Both the position numbers and the translations under genes were made by a program. 50,538 bases of DNA. It comes from an uncultured Prevotella sp. (lineage in GTDB: Bacteria; Bacteroidota; Bacteroidia; Bacteroidales; Bacteroidaceae). Location: positions 1 to 50,538 of the forward strand of contig URUK01000018.1 of the NCBI GenBank assembly GCA_900551055.1, written 5' to 3'. The notes beneath the pieces are model-generated. The model saw only the letters and a list, made by a program, of their open reading frames with translations. It was not told where the DNA came from and did no database searches. This document shows, in pieces, positions 1 through 9,473 of this stretch. How positions within the stretch are numbered: position 1 is the first letter of the stretch; the number at the start of each line of letters is the position of its first letter.

Positions 1-56
1 CGATTATTTACTGAAAATAGAATAAAAACCATCCAACAGATTTGCGGATGAACCTC

Positions 57-137
57 AAAAGGCAACCTTTCAGAATGCGAAAGGCCGTCTTTTGTCTTGC
101 AAAAGACGGCCTTTTACACTGCAAAATGCGGCATATT
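57..137. repeat. Four-unit 22-bp-period palindrome array, copy A
   Basis: Four 15-bp units begin at 57, 79, 101 and 123, separated by 7-nt spacers ending in GC. Unit 2 is GAAAGGCCGTCTTTT and unit 3 its near complement AAAAGACGGCCTTTT; units 1 and 4 are degenerate. The order (two in one orientation, two in the other) lets the 81 bp fold as one hairpin. It lies beyond the terminator of the SusE-type gene. Bases 1-56 hold no gene; 30-54 carry a word found again near 17.96 and 18.17 kb. Confidence 0.9.
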
Positions 138-199
138 GCAAAGCAGCTGACTGCCAGGCGGTTACAAAGGCGGCACTGACGGCGCGTCGGAAACAAAGC

Positions 200-238
200 G
201 AAAGGGGTGCGCCCCGTGACGGAAGCGCACCCCTTTGG
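200..238 (-). terminator. Intrinsic terminator of the first susCDE operon
   Basis: A perfect 12-bp stem (AAAGGGGTGCGC at 201-212 against 225-236) with a 12-nt loop lies 26 nt past the stop codon of the SusE-type gene. Reading the minus strand, the stem is followed by a T-rich stretch. This fits a rho-independent terminator. Confidence 0.8.
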
Positions 239-263
239 TTATGATTTTCAGAAATTACAGTGC

Positions 264-1463
264 TTAGTCTGCCTTTACAAAGACGAACTCGCCGGTGATA
301 TCGTTGAGGAACACGTTGTAAGTTCCTGCGGAAACGGTAATGTTCGCGCCGTTCTGCAGACCTATGCCGTATATCTGGTCGTCGATGTTCAGGCCTACGC
401 CCCAGTTCACATCCCAGCCTCCGTTTGCACAGAACTTCACCTGTCCGGCAGGCAGCTCTACTCCTGCAACATACCAGTTGTGCGGAGAAACCTGCTTCAT
501 GGCCGTCGCGCTGCCTTCAGCGCATGCCGTTCCGGCATCCCATCCGTTAAGTTCGCCAACGATGCCTACCGAGGTGTATTCAGCCGGATTCTGGCTGTAG
601 CATTTCGTCCACTGGTAAGTCATGTCGCCCATGTTGATGGTAATGGTGTAGAAAGCGTCAGGCTCGGGACACTTGATTGCGCCCTTGTTGCCTCCGACAA
701 TAGAGCCCTGGGCCGACTGGTCGCCGTCGCTCGCGCAGCCGTAGGTGTCGTCGTCCCACGTTCCGAACTCTTCGCTGAGCCAGAACTTCAGGTTGGCGTC
801 GCCTTCCCACTTCGTCGTGTAGCTGTAGATGTTGGAGCCTTGCGGATAGAAAATGCACGTCATGCCGTCAGGCCTTGCGTTGCTCCAGCCCTGCATTGCA
901 CCGACGATGTAATACAGGTCGACGCCAAGCTCGACGTAATACGTAACCACATTGGGCATGGTAACTACGCTTGAATACACGTAACCAACATCAGAGCCGT
1001 TGATATGGGATACAAAGCGCAGATAGACAGGTATCGACGTGCCGAAAGCGTCGCCGCCCGTCGCCTCGCGATAGAGGCGTGCCACGGCGAGGTTAAACTC
1101 GTCGGGGTCGATGTCGATGGTGTCATTCGTGTACGACGTCTTGAGCGTCTGATACAGCACTGTCTCGGGAATTTCAGCCCCGCTTACCTGCTGGAACGCC
1201 GCGTCGACCGACACCTGCACCTGATATTGCACAACAAGGTTTGCGCCGTAGTCGGGCGTGGTGGCGATGAAACGTATCGGGTCAGTGGTTGACAAGTCGT
1301 ATGTCGTCGAGGCGATGTCGGCAGGAGCCGCCACTACCAGACTGTTCACTTCCGGCTGCCTGAGCGTCGGATTGTCGTCGATGTCGGTCTCGCATGAGGC
1401 CATGAACGGGAGCACGGCCACTGCCAACGCCGGAGCGAACAAGTTTCTAAATATATTTTTCAT
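264..1463 (-). CDS. SusE/SusF-type outer-membrane glycan-binding lipoprotein
   Basis: A 399-residue lipoprotein with signal peptide and lipobox ending at Cys24 (FMASC). After the lipid anchor comes a SusE-like N-terminal Ig-type domain (about 35-170), including the typical Y-x-V-x-V-S strand pattern, followed by two SusE/SusF-like carbohydrate-binding domains (about 180-285 and 293-399; the second opens VGIVGELNGW). In characterised Sus systems such proteins sit on the cell surface and hold glycan near SusCD. It is the third gene of the operon, 36 nt after susD. The specific glycan cannot be read from sequence; the SusE/F type together with the LacI-MFS neighbours favours an alpha-glucan (inference). 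Confidence 0.85.
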   Translation of the reverse strand: MKNIFRNLFAPALAVAVLPFMASCETDIDDNPTLRQPEVNSLVVAAPADIASTTYDLSTTDPIRFIATTPDYGANLVVQYQVQVSVDAAFQQVSGAEIPETVLYQTLKTSYTNDTIDIDPDEFNLAVARLYREATGGDAFGTSIPVYLRFVSHINGSDVGYVYSSVVTMPNVVTYYVELGVDLYYIVGAMQGWSNARPDGMTCIFYPQGSNIYSYTTKWEGDANLKFWLSEEFGTWDDDTYGCASDGDQSAQGSIVGGNKGAIKCPEPDAFYTITINMGDMTYQWTKCYSQNPAEYTSVGIVGELNGWDAGTACAEGSATAMKQVSPHNWYVAGVELPAGQVKFCANGGWDVNWGVGLNIDDQIYGIGLQNGANITVSAGTYNVFLNDITGEFVFVKAD

Positions 1464-1499
1464 GATTTTTTCCGTTTAAATTGATTATGTCAACAGTCA

Positions 1500-3176
1500 T
1501 TAATAACCATCGTTCTGGTGCATGTTGCTATTGTTCATCACGTCGTCGGCCGGTATCGGGTAAACGTCGTAATGAGAGTCGATGGACGTTCCGGTAGCCG
1601 TTCCGCCCTTCCAGTCCCAGATGTACTTGTTGCCCGAGAAGCAGTCGAAGCGCACCAGGTCGCTGCGGCGGCGTCCTTCCATGTAGAACTCGCGGCACCA
1701 TTCGTCGAGGATGTACATCTCGTCGATGTTGGCCGGCACCGTTCCGGCATTTGCACGGTCGTGCAATGTCTGGATGTCGGCGCGCGCGTCGTTGGGATTT
1801 CCGCTTATGCGGTACAAGGCTTCGGCACGTGTCAGGTAAGCCTCGGCAAGACGCAAGAGGGGAATGTCGGTGTCAGGCCACGACACGTCGCTGCCCGCCG
1901 TATTGTCGCTGCGCAGGTTTGTCCACTTCACGATTGACAGTCCGTCGGTAAATGCCGTAACGGCGTCTGTCTCGACCTTGCGTTTGCCGCCTCCGCAACC
2001 ACCGTAGAAGAGGGCGCGGTCGTCGCCGGCCTTTGCCGTAAGGTCGGCAACGGTAGTGCCGTATCCTTCATCAAGGGCGGTAACTTCCTCGGGTGTAGCG
2101 TCTCCGGGAGCTGCCTCGGGAGCGGTAAGTCCGTCCAGGCTGGTGAAGAACTTTTCAATCATTGCACGGCGTGCGAACAGGCAAGTCCATGTCTCCCTCA
2201 ACCCGTAATCGGGCATCTGGTTGCCGCGCGTTCCGGCGATAAGCATCAGCGAGCCGCCGTATTGGCGTGTGCGGAGGCCGTCCTGGCGTATGGGGAAGAT
2301 TATTTCCTTCATCGCATGGGTGTTCTGGTCGTTGTCGGCCATGAAGAGCTGGGCGTAGCCCGAGTTGCCGTTCTGCGGCATGTCAGACAGTCCGTAGGCT
2401 GTGCAGTTTATCAGTTGGGTGCAATAATTCACAGCCTTCTGGTATTCAGTGGCAGGGTCAACGTTGTCACTGTAAACCTCGCAGTTCAGAGCCAGGCGTG
2501 CGTGAAGCATGTAAGCGGCTCCGCGGTCGGCGCGTCCGAAATACTGGTCGTTGCAGTATGCTCCCATTTCGGCCATCTGCGGCTCTATCTCGGTAAGCTC
2601 CTTGTCGAGCCAGTCGTAAAGTTCCTCGCCGCTGTACTCCACGGGATAAGCGTAAATGTCAAACTCTGTCTTGAACGAAGCCTTGCCGAACAGGTCGAGC
2701 ATGTACCAGTAATGCAGGGCGCGGAGGAAGCGTATCTCGGCGCGTGCGGTCTGGTTTTCCGGTGTGTCCTCGACCTCGCTAAGGTAATAGTTGAACAGGT
2801 TGATGTCGTAAGACAGACGGGTGTAAGCCCATTGCGTGCGGATTGAGCCCGAGTTCCACTGTATCATGGTGATTTGCGGAATGTCGGTATCGGTCTGCCA
2901 AGCCCACATACACTCGTCGGTGGGCAGTTCCTGAAGGTTGAACGTTGTACGGTAGAAGCCCGACTCGCCCTCGTCGTCGCTCAAGTCGCCATTGCCTGCG
3001 CCTCCGTCCTGTCCTGTAAGGCCGAGCGTGGCGTAGCATTTTCTAAACAATTCTTCTTCGCTGTACGATGTGGACGACTGTGGGTCGATTGAGCCTATGT
3101 CCAAATCGTTTATACAACCGGTCATTCCCAATGCAAGGGCGGCAGTCGCGATTGTCTTTATAAATATCTTTTTCAT
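1500..3176 (-). CDS. SusD-family glycan-binding lipoprotein (PUL 1)
   Basis: A 558-residue SusD/RagB homologue. Signal peptide with lipobox ending at Cys21 (GMTGC) predicts anchoring on the outer face of the outer membrane, where SusD proteins form the lid of the SusC channel. Recognisable family features are the helical TPR-like N-terminal part with RAEIRFLRALHYWYMLDLFG (about 147-166), the LRLAEAYLTRAEALYR stretch, and the C-terminal REFYMEGRRRSDLVRF motif. Length is normal. It lies 37 nt downstream of susC and 36 nt upstream of the SusE-type gene, so the three are almost surely co-transcribed. Confidence 0.95.
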   Translation of the reverse strand: MKKIFIKTIATAALALGMTGCINDLDIGSIDPQSSTSYSEEELFRKCYATLGLTGQDGGAGNGDLSDDEGESGFYRTTFNLQELPTDECMWAWQTDTDIPQITMIQWNSGSIRTQWAYTRLSYDINLFNYYLSEVEDTPENQTARAEIRFLRALHYWYMLDLFGKASFKTEFDIYAYPVEYSGEELYDWLDKELTEIEPQMAEMGAYCNDQYFGRADRGAAYMLHARLALNCEVYSDNVDPATEYQKAVNYCTQLINCTAYGLSDMPQNGNSGYAQLFMADNDQNTHAMKEIIFPIRQDGLRTRQYGGSLMLIAGTRGNQMPDYGLRETWTCLFARRAMIEKFFTSLDGLTAPEAAPGDATPEEVTALDEGYGTTVADLTAKAGDDRALFYGGCGGGKRKVETDAVTAFTDGLSIVKWTNLRSDNTAGSDVSWPDTDIPLLRLAEAYLTRAEALYRISGNPNDARADIQTLHDRANAGTVPANIDEMYILDEWCREFYMEGRRRSDLVRFDCFSGNKYIWDWKGGTATGTSIDSHYDVYPIPADDVMNNSNMHQNDGY

Positions 3177-3213
3177 TGTAATGTCCTTTTGTTTTCGTTA
3201 TACGATACGAACT

Positions 3214-6200
3214 TTAGAAGTTGAGGTTTAAGCCGAGCTGGAAGCTCAAAGGACGCGGATACGGATTGCTGTCGATGCCGCTTGAAACTTCCGGGTCAAG
3301 CCCCTTGTACTTCGTTATGATGAAGGGGTTTTGCACGGTGAAGAACACACGTCCGGAGAAATAGTCCTGGTTGTTGAACTTCAACAGTGCGGGGAACGAA
3401 TATCCGAGTGTTATGTTCTGGCACTTCAGGTAAGAAGCGTTGCGCACGAAGTAGTCGCTCAGGTAGTATTCCGAGCCGCCTGTGCCGGTAAATCCGAGGT
3501 CGATGGCGGCCTGTGTGGTGTTGCTGTACGCGTTGTTCGAGTAAAGTCCGCTCGCACTTATCGCCGCCTTGTTCGACAGGAAGTCATAATAAACGTAGTT
3601 GCCGAGCGATGCACGGAGTGCGAAACTCAAGTCCCACCTCTTATATATGAACTTCATCGTAAGGCCCATGAACACGTCTGCCGCGGGGCTATGATAGAAA
3701 TAACGGTCGTCACTGTTGATTATTCCGTCGTTGTTACGGTCGACATAGACACCTTCTATAGGTTTGCCCGCCTCGTCGTAAACCTGCTGGTAAACCCAGA
3801 AAGAGTTTGCCGGCTGGCCTACCGTGTGGGCTTGCACGTGGGTGCTGTTGCCCTTTGATATGGTGCCTCCCGACTGTACGATGTATCCGTCGTCGCCGCC
3901 TACAAGCTCGGTTATCTCGTTATGGTTCCATGCCAGGTTGTATTGTATGTCCCAAGTGAAGTCCTTTGTCACGATGGGTTTTGCCCCGATTGTGAACTCG
4001 ACACCGTAATTCTCGAGCGAGCCGATGTTCTGCGGCATGCGCTGCGCGAGGTTCATAAGTACCGGCAGGGTAACTTCCTGGATAAGGTCGGTGGTCTTGC
4101 GGTAGTATCCGTCGATGTTGGCGGTGATACGGTTGTTGAGGAAAGCGAAGTCAAGTCCGGCGTTCCATGTGGTCGTAGTCTCCCAAGTAAGGTCGGGGTT
4201 GAAACGGTCCGGACGGACTGTTGTGCCATAATCGTTGCCGAACGGATACTGTGCGTAAGAGTTGCTCGACGTGTAAAGCATCGCATAAAGGAAGTCGTAG
4301 CCGATGTCCTGCTGACCCGTCTGTCCCCAGCCGAGGCGGAGCTTAAACTCGTTCCACCACTTGAGGTTCTTCATAAACTTCTCTTCGTTGATGCGCCATG
4401 CCAACGCTACAGAGGGGAAGTAGCCCCATTTGTGCCCCTTGGCGAAGCGCGACGAGCCATCGGCACGGAACGTTGCGGTGAGCATGTAGCGGTCAAGCAG
4501 TGTGTAGTTCAAGCGTCCGAAGTAGGACACGAGCGAGTTGTGGGTAGCCCAGCTCTGCTCCGCCTTTGAAGCTACGTTGTAGGGTTGGTCGGTATAAGGG
4601 TCCCATCCGCTGCCGGCGTTCCATCCGTTGCGGTGGTAGTGAGACTCCTCGCCGCCCACCATTATGTCTACGTTGTGCGCGCCGAAGGTGTGCTGATACT
4701 GTGCGTATGCGTTGGCGGTGATGCTGTACTTGTAGTACTTCGTAACGCCGTCCCAGCCGTAGTAGTTGTTTTCATAAGAATAAGGCGATGTCCAGTCGTC
4801 CTGCTTGCTCTGCGTGTACTGTCCGCCCAAGCTTGCGTGTATGCGCAGGTCTTCGAAGCCGTGGATTTTGTAATCCATCTCGATGTTGCCCGTAAAGTCG
4901 GTAGAATGTGCGATGCATTCTTTCTGGTTGAGGTACGCCACGGGGTTCTGCGGAGTGTTGGTGTTCGACGTGTAAGTCCAGTTCGGGTCGCTGTAGCCGG
5001 GATTGTCACTGTGCGACTGCCAGTATCCGCCGAAGAAGGCGTCGCCTATCTCGCTGTGGTCGTAAATCGGGCGTGTGGGGTCCATTGCCAATGCGCCGCC
5101 TACTACCGCGCCCGCGTCGACATAGCTGTCCTTCTCCGTTGTGAACTTCGCCGTAACGTTGAAGTTCAAGTGGTCGTCAAGGAACGAGGGAGCGAGGTTT
5201 ACCGACGCGTTAAAACGCTTCATGTAAGAGTTCTTTATGATACCGCTCTCGCTTTGGTAGCCGGCAGACACACGGTAGGGCATGTTTTTCAGTCCGCCGG
5301 TGATTGAGAGGTTGTGGCTCGTGCTTACCGCCGTGCGGAATATCTGGTCCTGCCAGTCGGTGTTGGCGTCGCCAAGACCTGAAATGTCACCGGTAAGGCT
5401 GTTGATGAGCGCGCGGTACTCGTCGCCGTTCAGCACGTCGTAACGCTTCTGTGTGGTAGAGATTGTCACGTCGCCGTTGTACGAGAACTTGGGTCCCGTG
5501 CCCTTGCGTCCTTTCTTCGTTGTGATGATGATGACACCGTTCGACGCGCGCGAACCGTAGATGGCCGTGGCCGAAGCGTCCTTCAGCACCGTGAAGGTCT
5601 CGATGTCGTTCGGGTTGATCATCGCCATCACGTTGCTCATGCCGGTAGCGGTATTATTGTCGATGGTGAGTCCATCGACAACGAGCAACGGGTCGTTGCT
5701 CGCGTTGAGCGACGAGCCACCGCGGATTCTGATTTGCGCTCCAGAGCCTGGCGAGCCGCCGCTGGTGATGACATCGACGCCGGCCACCTTGCCCACGAGC
5801 ATGTCGGAGGCGCTGCTGGTGATACCCTTGCTCATCTCGTCGGGCTTGATAGCCGTCACGGAGCCGGTCAGGTCTTCCTTCTTGGCGCGGCCGTAACCGA
5901 TTACCACCACGTCGGAAAGCAGCTGTGTGTCGTCTTGCAGCGTAACTACCATGTTGGCCGAAACGGGCAGTTCCACCGTTTTGTAGCCGATGTAAGACAC
6001 TTGTATTTTCGCTCCTGGCGCGGCCTTGATTGTAAAGTTGCCGTCAAAGTCGGTTATGGCTCCGCCTTCCTGCCCTATGACACGGATGGTGGCTCCGATA
6101 ATCGGTTCGCCGGAAGCATCTTTCACGATACCTTTGACGTCGTTCTGCGCAAAGGCTCCTACTGATAGGAACAGTCCCAACAACAAGGACAAAATCCTAA

Positions 6201-6231
6201 CAGGGGTCTTGGATTTTACCTGCTTCATCAT
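3214..6231 (-). CDS. SusC-family TonB-dependent outer-membrane transporter (PUL 1)
   Basis: A 1005-residue TonB-dependent transporter of the SusC/RagA type. In order: signal peptide (cleaved after GAFAQ, about residue 29), carboxypeptidase-regulatory-like domain (about 32-105), TonB box region near VVVIGYG, plug domain (about 115-235, with DASATAIYGSRASNGVI), and a 22-strand barrel ending in aromatic LNLNF. It imports oligosaccharides captured by its SusD partner. First gene of the susCDE operon. Two ATGs are adjacent (6231 and 6228); the first is given. A leader of about 100 nt separates it from the likely -7 box at 6342-6349. Confidence 0.97.
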   Translation of the reverse strand: MMKQVKSKTPVRILSLLLGLFLSVGAFAQNDVKGIVKDASGEPIIGATIRVIGQEGGAITDFDGNFTIKAAPGAKIQVSYIGYKTVELPVSANMVVTLQDDTQLLSDVVVIGYGRAKKEDLTGSVTAIKPDEMSKGITSSASDMLVGKVAGVDVITSGGSPGSGAQIRIRGGSSLNASNDPLLVVDGLTIDNNTATGMSNVMAMINPNDIETFTVLKDASATAIYGSRASNGVIIITTKKGRKGTGPKFSYNGDVTISTTQKRYDVLNGDEYRALINSLTGDISGLGDANTDWQDQIFRTAVSTSHNLSITGGLKNMPYRVSAGYQSESGIIKNSYMKRFNASVNLAPSFLDDHLNFNVTAKFTTEKDSYVDAGAVVGGALAMDPTRPIYDHSEIGDAFFGGYWQSHSDNPGYSDPNWTYTSNTNTPQNPVAYLNQKECIAHSTDFTGNIEMDYKIHGFEDLRIHASLGGQYTQSKQDDWTSPYSYENNYYGWDGVTKYYKYSITANAYAQYQHTFGAHNVDIMVGGEESHYHRNGWNAGSGWDPYTDQPYNVASKAEQSWATHNSLVSYFGRLNYTLLDRYMLTATFRADGSSRFAKGHKWGYFPSVALAWRINEEKFMKNLKWWNEFKLRLGWGQTGQQDIGYDFLYAMLYTSSNSYAQYPFGNDYGTTVRPDRFNPDLTWETTTTWNAGLDFAFLNNRITANIDGYYRKTTDLIQEVTLPVLMNLAQRMPQNIGSLENYGVEFTIGAKPIVTKDFTWDIQYNLAWNHNEITELVGGDDGYIVQSGGTISKGNSTHVQAHTVGQPANSFWVYQQVYDEAGKPIEGVYVDRNNDGIINSDDRYFYHSPAADVFMGLTMKFIYKRWDLSFALRASLGNYVYYDFLSNKAAISASGLYSNNAYSNTTQAAIDLGFTGTGGSEYYLSDYFVRNASYLKCQNITLGYSFPALLKFNNQDYFSGRVFFTVQNPFIITKYKGLDPEVSSGIDSNPYPRPLSFQLGLNLNF

Positions 6232-6341
6232 TCTGTACTTTTAAAGTTAACATTAAATACAAATCATATACTATTACTTATGGTTTTCCAATCACATCCC
6301 AGGATGCTGTAATTAAGGCAAGTTTTCACGTCTTTCTAATG

Positions 6342-6349
6342 CAAAAGTA
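6342..6349 (-). promoter_or_regulatory. Candidate -7 box for the susCDE operon
   Basis: Minus strand reads TACTTTTG followed by C, matching the Bacteroidetes -7 consensus TAnnTTTG. No clear TTTG is visible about 20 bp upstream, so support is partial. Transcription would start near 6335, leaving a leader of roughly 100 nt, AT-rich, before susC. The remaining intergenic space to the LacI gene (6350-6736) holds array B and no gene. Confidence 0.5.
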
Positions 6350-6440
6350 AGCCCATTTATCATGTTTGGTTCTGAATTTAACAAAAAAGAACAAAATCAG
6401 ACGTGCAAACGGTTGCATCAGCGGTTTCCGGCCGTTTTCC

Positions 6441-6521
6441 AAAAGGTGGCCTTTCGCGTTGCAAAAGACGGTCTTTTACAGTGCGGAAGGTGGCCTTTTG
6501 GAATGCGAAAGGCCACCTTTT
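6441..6521. repeat. Four-unit 22-bp-period palindrome array, copy B
   Basis: Units start at 6441, 6463, 6485 and 6507. Units 1-3 share one orientation (AAAAGGTGGCCTTTC, AAAAGACGGTCTTTT, GGAAGGTGGCCTTTT) and unit 4 is the reverse (GAAAGGCCACCTTTT), nearly complementary to unit 3. It lies in the divergent region between susC and the LacI gene, upstream of both candidate promoters. Confidence 0.9.
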
Positions 6522-6736
6522 GCAAAACCGTTGGCATGCAACCGTTTGCGCGTCGGCATCCTTAAATAATATAAGGTGTAAAAAACAGGATTGTAAGCCT
6601 TTGAGTAATTTTGCACCAGCAACAAAAGAAAGGAATATCGGATATATGTTCCGCGTTCCGCATACTTGCACTGACTTTAGACAAGACAGGCCGCGACTCG
6701 GCAATGAAAACAAAAAGTCGTTTTACGCCTTTTTAT

Positions 6737-6767
6737 TTTGCATTGCATTCGGTTTGCACTATCTTTG
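6737..6767 (+). promoter_or_regulatory. Promoter of the LacI-family regulator gene
   Basis: TTTG at 6737-6740 and TATCTTTG at 6760-6767, 19 bp apart, match the Bacteroidetes sigma-ABfr promoter (TTTG, 19-20 bp, TAnnTTTG). The start point would be near 6774, about 11 nt before the ATG at 6786. The in-frame ATG at 6738 lies inside the promoter, which argues for the downstream start. Confidence 0.8.
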
Positions 6768-6785
6768 CATAAAACACAAAAAGGA

Positions 6786-7823
6786 ATGCCAAAGGAAAAC
6801 ACAGCCCTGACGATGAAAGACATTGCCCGCGAACTCGGGGTGTCGGTAGCCACGGTGTCGCGCGCCCTGAAAGGCAGCACGCGCATAAGCCGCGAGAAGC
6901 GCGAGGCCATTGTAGCATACGCCAGGGAGCACAAGTTCAGCCCCAACCCCATGGCCGAGTCGCTGCGCAGCAGGCGCACGATGAAAATAATAGGGGTCAT
7001 CATACCGCAATTCACCCACTTCTACTTCTCGTCAATCCTTGCCGGGATAGAGGACGAGGCGCTGAAATTCGGCTACCGGCTGCTCGTGGCGCAGAGCGAC
7101 GAAGACTACGGGCGCGAGGTTGAAACCTGCCGCGCGTTCTACGAGAACAAGGTGTGCGGCATAATCGTGTCACAGTCGAAGAACACCTACAAGTACGACC
7201 ACTTCCAGGAACTGATGGACAACGGCGTGCCGCTTGTGTTCTACGACCGCATCTGCACGGGCGTCAACGCGAGCCGCGTGACCGTCGACGACTACATGGG
7301 GGCTTACTCCGCGGTGGAATACCTGATAAACACCGGCTGCCGCCGGATAGCCTTCTACGGCTCGTCCATGAAGATGGAAATATCCAAGAACCGCTACAAC
7401 GGATGGCACGACGCCATGCGCAAGCACGGCCTTGACCCCGACGGGTGTGTCCGCATGGAGTGCGACAACCGCGAGGACGCCGAGCGCGTCACACCGGCCG
7501 TGCTCGAATCGGACAACCGCCCCGACGCGTTCTTCGCCATAAACGACGACACCGCCATCGGCATAATGTACACTGCAAAGCGCATGGGGCTGCGGGTGCC
7601 CGACGACATATCCGTATGCGGCTTCACCAACGGCCAGCGCGCAGTGGCCTGCGACCCTATGCTCACCACCGTGGAGCAGAACGGTTACGAGGTGGGACGG
7701 CTCGCCGCTGACATCCTTATAGGCAAAGCCGAAGGGCGCATACCCGTGGACAAGGTGGAGAAGCGCGTGGTAAGGACACGCCTGATAGTACGGGGAACAA
7801 CGAAAGTAATGCACAATTCATAA
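6786..7823 (+). CDS. LacI-family transcriptional regulator
   Basis: 345 residues. An N-terminal LacI helix-turn-helix (about 9-30, MKDIARELGVSVATVSRALK) with hinge is followed by a periplasmic-binding-protein-like effector domain (about 62-330: IIGVIIPQFTHFYF, then AFFAINDDTAIGIMY and ISVCGFTNG). Start chosen from the promoter at 6737-6767 and from the usual LacI N-terminus. It probably senses a sugar released by PUL 1 and controls susCDE and the downstream transporters, as LacI regulators beside susC do in other Bacteroidetes (inference). The last codons and the stop (M-H-N-S-stop) lie inside the inverted-repeat element at 7812-7965. Confidence 0.93.
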   Translation: MPKENTALTMKDIARELGVSVATVSRALKGSTRISREKREAIVAYAREHKFSPNPMAESLRSRRTMKIIGVIIPQFTHFYFSSILAGIEDEALKFGYRLLVAQSDEDYGREVETCRAFYENKVCGIIVSQSKNTYKYDHFQELMDNGVPLVFYDRICTGVNASRVTVDDYMGAYSAVEYLINTGCRRIAFYGSSMKMEISKNRYNGWHDAMRKHGLDPDGCVRMECDNREDAERVTPAVLESDNRPDAFFAINDDTAIGIMYTAKRMGLRVPDDISVCGFTNGQRAVACDPMLTTVEQNGYEVGRLAADILIGKAEGRIPVDKVEKRVVRTRLIVRGTTKVMHNS

Positions 7824-7965
7824 TTCATAATTCACAATTGGGCTGACGCCTTTGCACATATACGCCTACCGCATAAGAATAAACACAACGGTTTTTGCAC
7901 GGCATCAGGTTAAGTTTGAACGCTGAATTGTGAAACATTTGATTATGAATTGTGAATTATGAATT
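7812..7965. repeat. Word-iterated inverted repeat at the 3' end of the LacI gene
   Basis: The arm at 7822-7839 (AATTCATAATTCACAATT) is exactly complementary to 7948-7965. Both arms are extended by further copies of the AATTCATA word (from 7812 on the left). The element starts within the last codons of the LacI gene and its TAA stop lies in the left arm. The 108-nt loop holds no ORF. Confidence 0.85.
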
Positions 7966-7984
7966 AAATTAATTACCTTAAACA

Positions 7985-9307
7985 ATGAATAACGGATTGA
8001 AAAGGAAACCCGACTTGAGTTTCGCCAAGCTGTGGAACATCAGCTTCGGTTTTTTCGGCGTACAGATAGCCTACGCCCTTCAGAGCGCCAACATCAGCCG
8101 CATCTTCGCAACGCTCGGCGCCGACCCTCACAGCCTCAGTTACTTCTGGATTCTGCCCCCGCTGATGGGCATCGTGGTACAACCCATCGTGGGAACATTG
8201 AGCGACAAGACGTGGTGCCGCTTCGGACGGCGCATCCCTTACCTGTTTGTGGGCGCGCTGGTGGCCGTCATCGTGATGTGCCTTCTGCCCAACGCAGGCT
8301 CTTTGGGCATGGCGGTGTCAACGGCGATGGTGTTCGGACTCGTGTCTCTCATGTTCCTCGACACGAGCATAAACATGGCCATGCAGCCGTTCAAGATGCT
8401 CGTAGGCGACATGGTTAACGAGAAGCAGAAGGCCCTTGCCTACTCCATACAGAGCTTCCTGTGCAACGCCGGCTCGCTCGTGGGATACGTTTTCCCGTTC
8501 TTCTTCACGTTCATCGGCATCAGCAACGTGGCAGCCGAGGGTGTTATACCCGACTCCGTAATCTACTCTTTCTACATTGGCGCGGCCATACTCATACTCT
8601 GCGTCATCTACACTTCGGTCAAGGTAAAGGAGATGCCGCCGAAGGAATACGCCGAATACCACGGCCTCGACAAGCCGCTCAACGAGGAGAAGGCCAACTG
8701 GTTCAAGCTGCTGCGCAACGCTCCGTCGGCATTCTGGACGGTAGGACTTGTGCAGTTCTTCTGCTGGTCGGCGTTCCTCTACATGTGGAACTACACCAAC
8801 GGAGCCATCGCCGAGACCTGCTGGGGAACAACCGTTACCTCGTCAAAGGAGTTCCAGGCGGCAGGCAACTGGGTGGGAATACTCTTCGCCGTGCAGGCCA
8901 TAGGCAGCGTGTGCTGGGCGATGGTGCTTCCGCGCTTCAAGGCGCGCAAGGTTGCCTACGCGTTGAGCCTCGTGCTGGGCGGCGCGGGCTTCCTGATGGT
9001 GCCTTACATCACAGACCAGTACCTGCTATTCGTGTCCTACCTGCTTATCGGATGCGCATGGGCGGCCATGCTGGCGATGCCCTTCACCATCGTAACCAAC
9101 GCCCTCAACGGCAGCCACATGGGCGCGTACCTCGGCCTGTTCAACGGCACTATCTGCATACCTCAAATCATAGCTGCGGCCCTCGGCGGCGTTGTATTGA
9201 GCCTTGTGGGCGGCCACCAGTACAGCATGATGCTCGTTTCGGGCGTCCTTCTCGTGCTCGGAGCGTTGAGCGTAGGCATCATCAAGGAGACATCCGGAGA
9301 AAAATGA
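7985..9307 (+). CDS. MFS sugar transporter, SLC45/maltose-sucrose type
   Basis: 440 residues with about 12 predicted membrane segments. The N-terminus (DLSFAKLWNISFGFFGVQIA, then NISRIFATLGADPHSL) and the loop SDKTWCRFGRRIPYL between helices 2 and 3 match the MFS transporters encoded beside LacI and susC in many Bacteroidetes, related to the SLC45/sucrose-maltose branch. It would carry a di- or oligosaccharide across the inner membrane with a cation. It lies 161 nt after the LacI gene; no separate promoter is visible, so read-through from the LacI promoter is likely. Exact substrate unknown. Confidence 0.88.
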   Translation: MNNGLKRKPDLSFAKLWNISFGFFGVQIAYALQSANISRIFATLGADPHSLSYFWILPPLMGIVVQPIVGTLSDKTWCRFGRRIPYLFVGALVAVIVMCLLPNAGSLGMAVSTAMVFGLVSLMFLDTSINMAMQPFKMLVGDMVNEKQKALAYSIQSFLCNAGSLVGYVFPFFFTFIGISNVAAEGVIPDSVIYSFYIGAAILILCVIYTSVKVKEMPPKEYAEYHGLDKPLNEEKANWFKLLRNAPSAFWTVGLVQFFCWSAFLYMWNYTNGAIAETCWGTTVTSSKEFQAAGNWVGILFAVQAIGSVCWAMVLPRFKARKVAYALSLVLGGAGFLMVPYITDQYLLFVSYLLIGCAWAAMLAMPFTIVTNALNGSHMGAYLGLFNGTICIPQIIAAALGGVVLSLVGGHQYSMMLVSGVLLVLGALSVGIIKETSGEK

Positions 9308-9357
9308 CATATCAATATGTAACATCCTGTACGTCAGCATGTTACAAACCGCTTTGC

Positions 9358-9438
9358 AAAAGGCCGCCTTTTACACGCTAAAAGGTGGCCTTTTAGCGTG
9401 CGATTTGCCGTCTTTTGGAAGGCAAAACGCCATGTTTT
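9358..9438. repeat. Four-unit 22-bp-period palindrome array, copy C
   Basis: Units start at 9358, 9380, 9402 and 9424. Units 1 and 2 (AAAAGGCCGCCTTTT, AAAAGGTGGCCTTTT) are in opposite orientations; units 3 and 4 are diverged (GATTTGCCGTCTTTT, AAAACGCCATGTTTT) but keep the 22-bp register. It begins 51 nt after the upstream MFS stop codon. Confidence 0.88.
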
Positions 9439-9473
9439 GGAAATCCACAAGCCTGCATACAACACAACAGACC

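Noticed and set aside
57..137. The four-unit arrays as possible CRISPR arrays
   Set aside because: Units are 15-bp palindromes with 7-nt spacers, always four, in mixed orientation; no cas genes are present. CRISPR repeats and spacers are much longer.
6738..6785. Upstream ATG at 6738 as start of the LacI gene
   Set aside because: It lies within the promoter (TTTG at 6737, TATCTTTG at 6760), and the extra residues precede the normal LacI N-terminus.
6378..6810. Overlapping ORFs across array B with arginine/lysine/phenylalanine-rich translations
   Set aside because: The arrays lack stop codons in several frames and yield similar spurious translations at each copy (also at 20.9-21.1, 32.4 and 36.6 kb). 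They are repeat artefacts.
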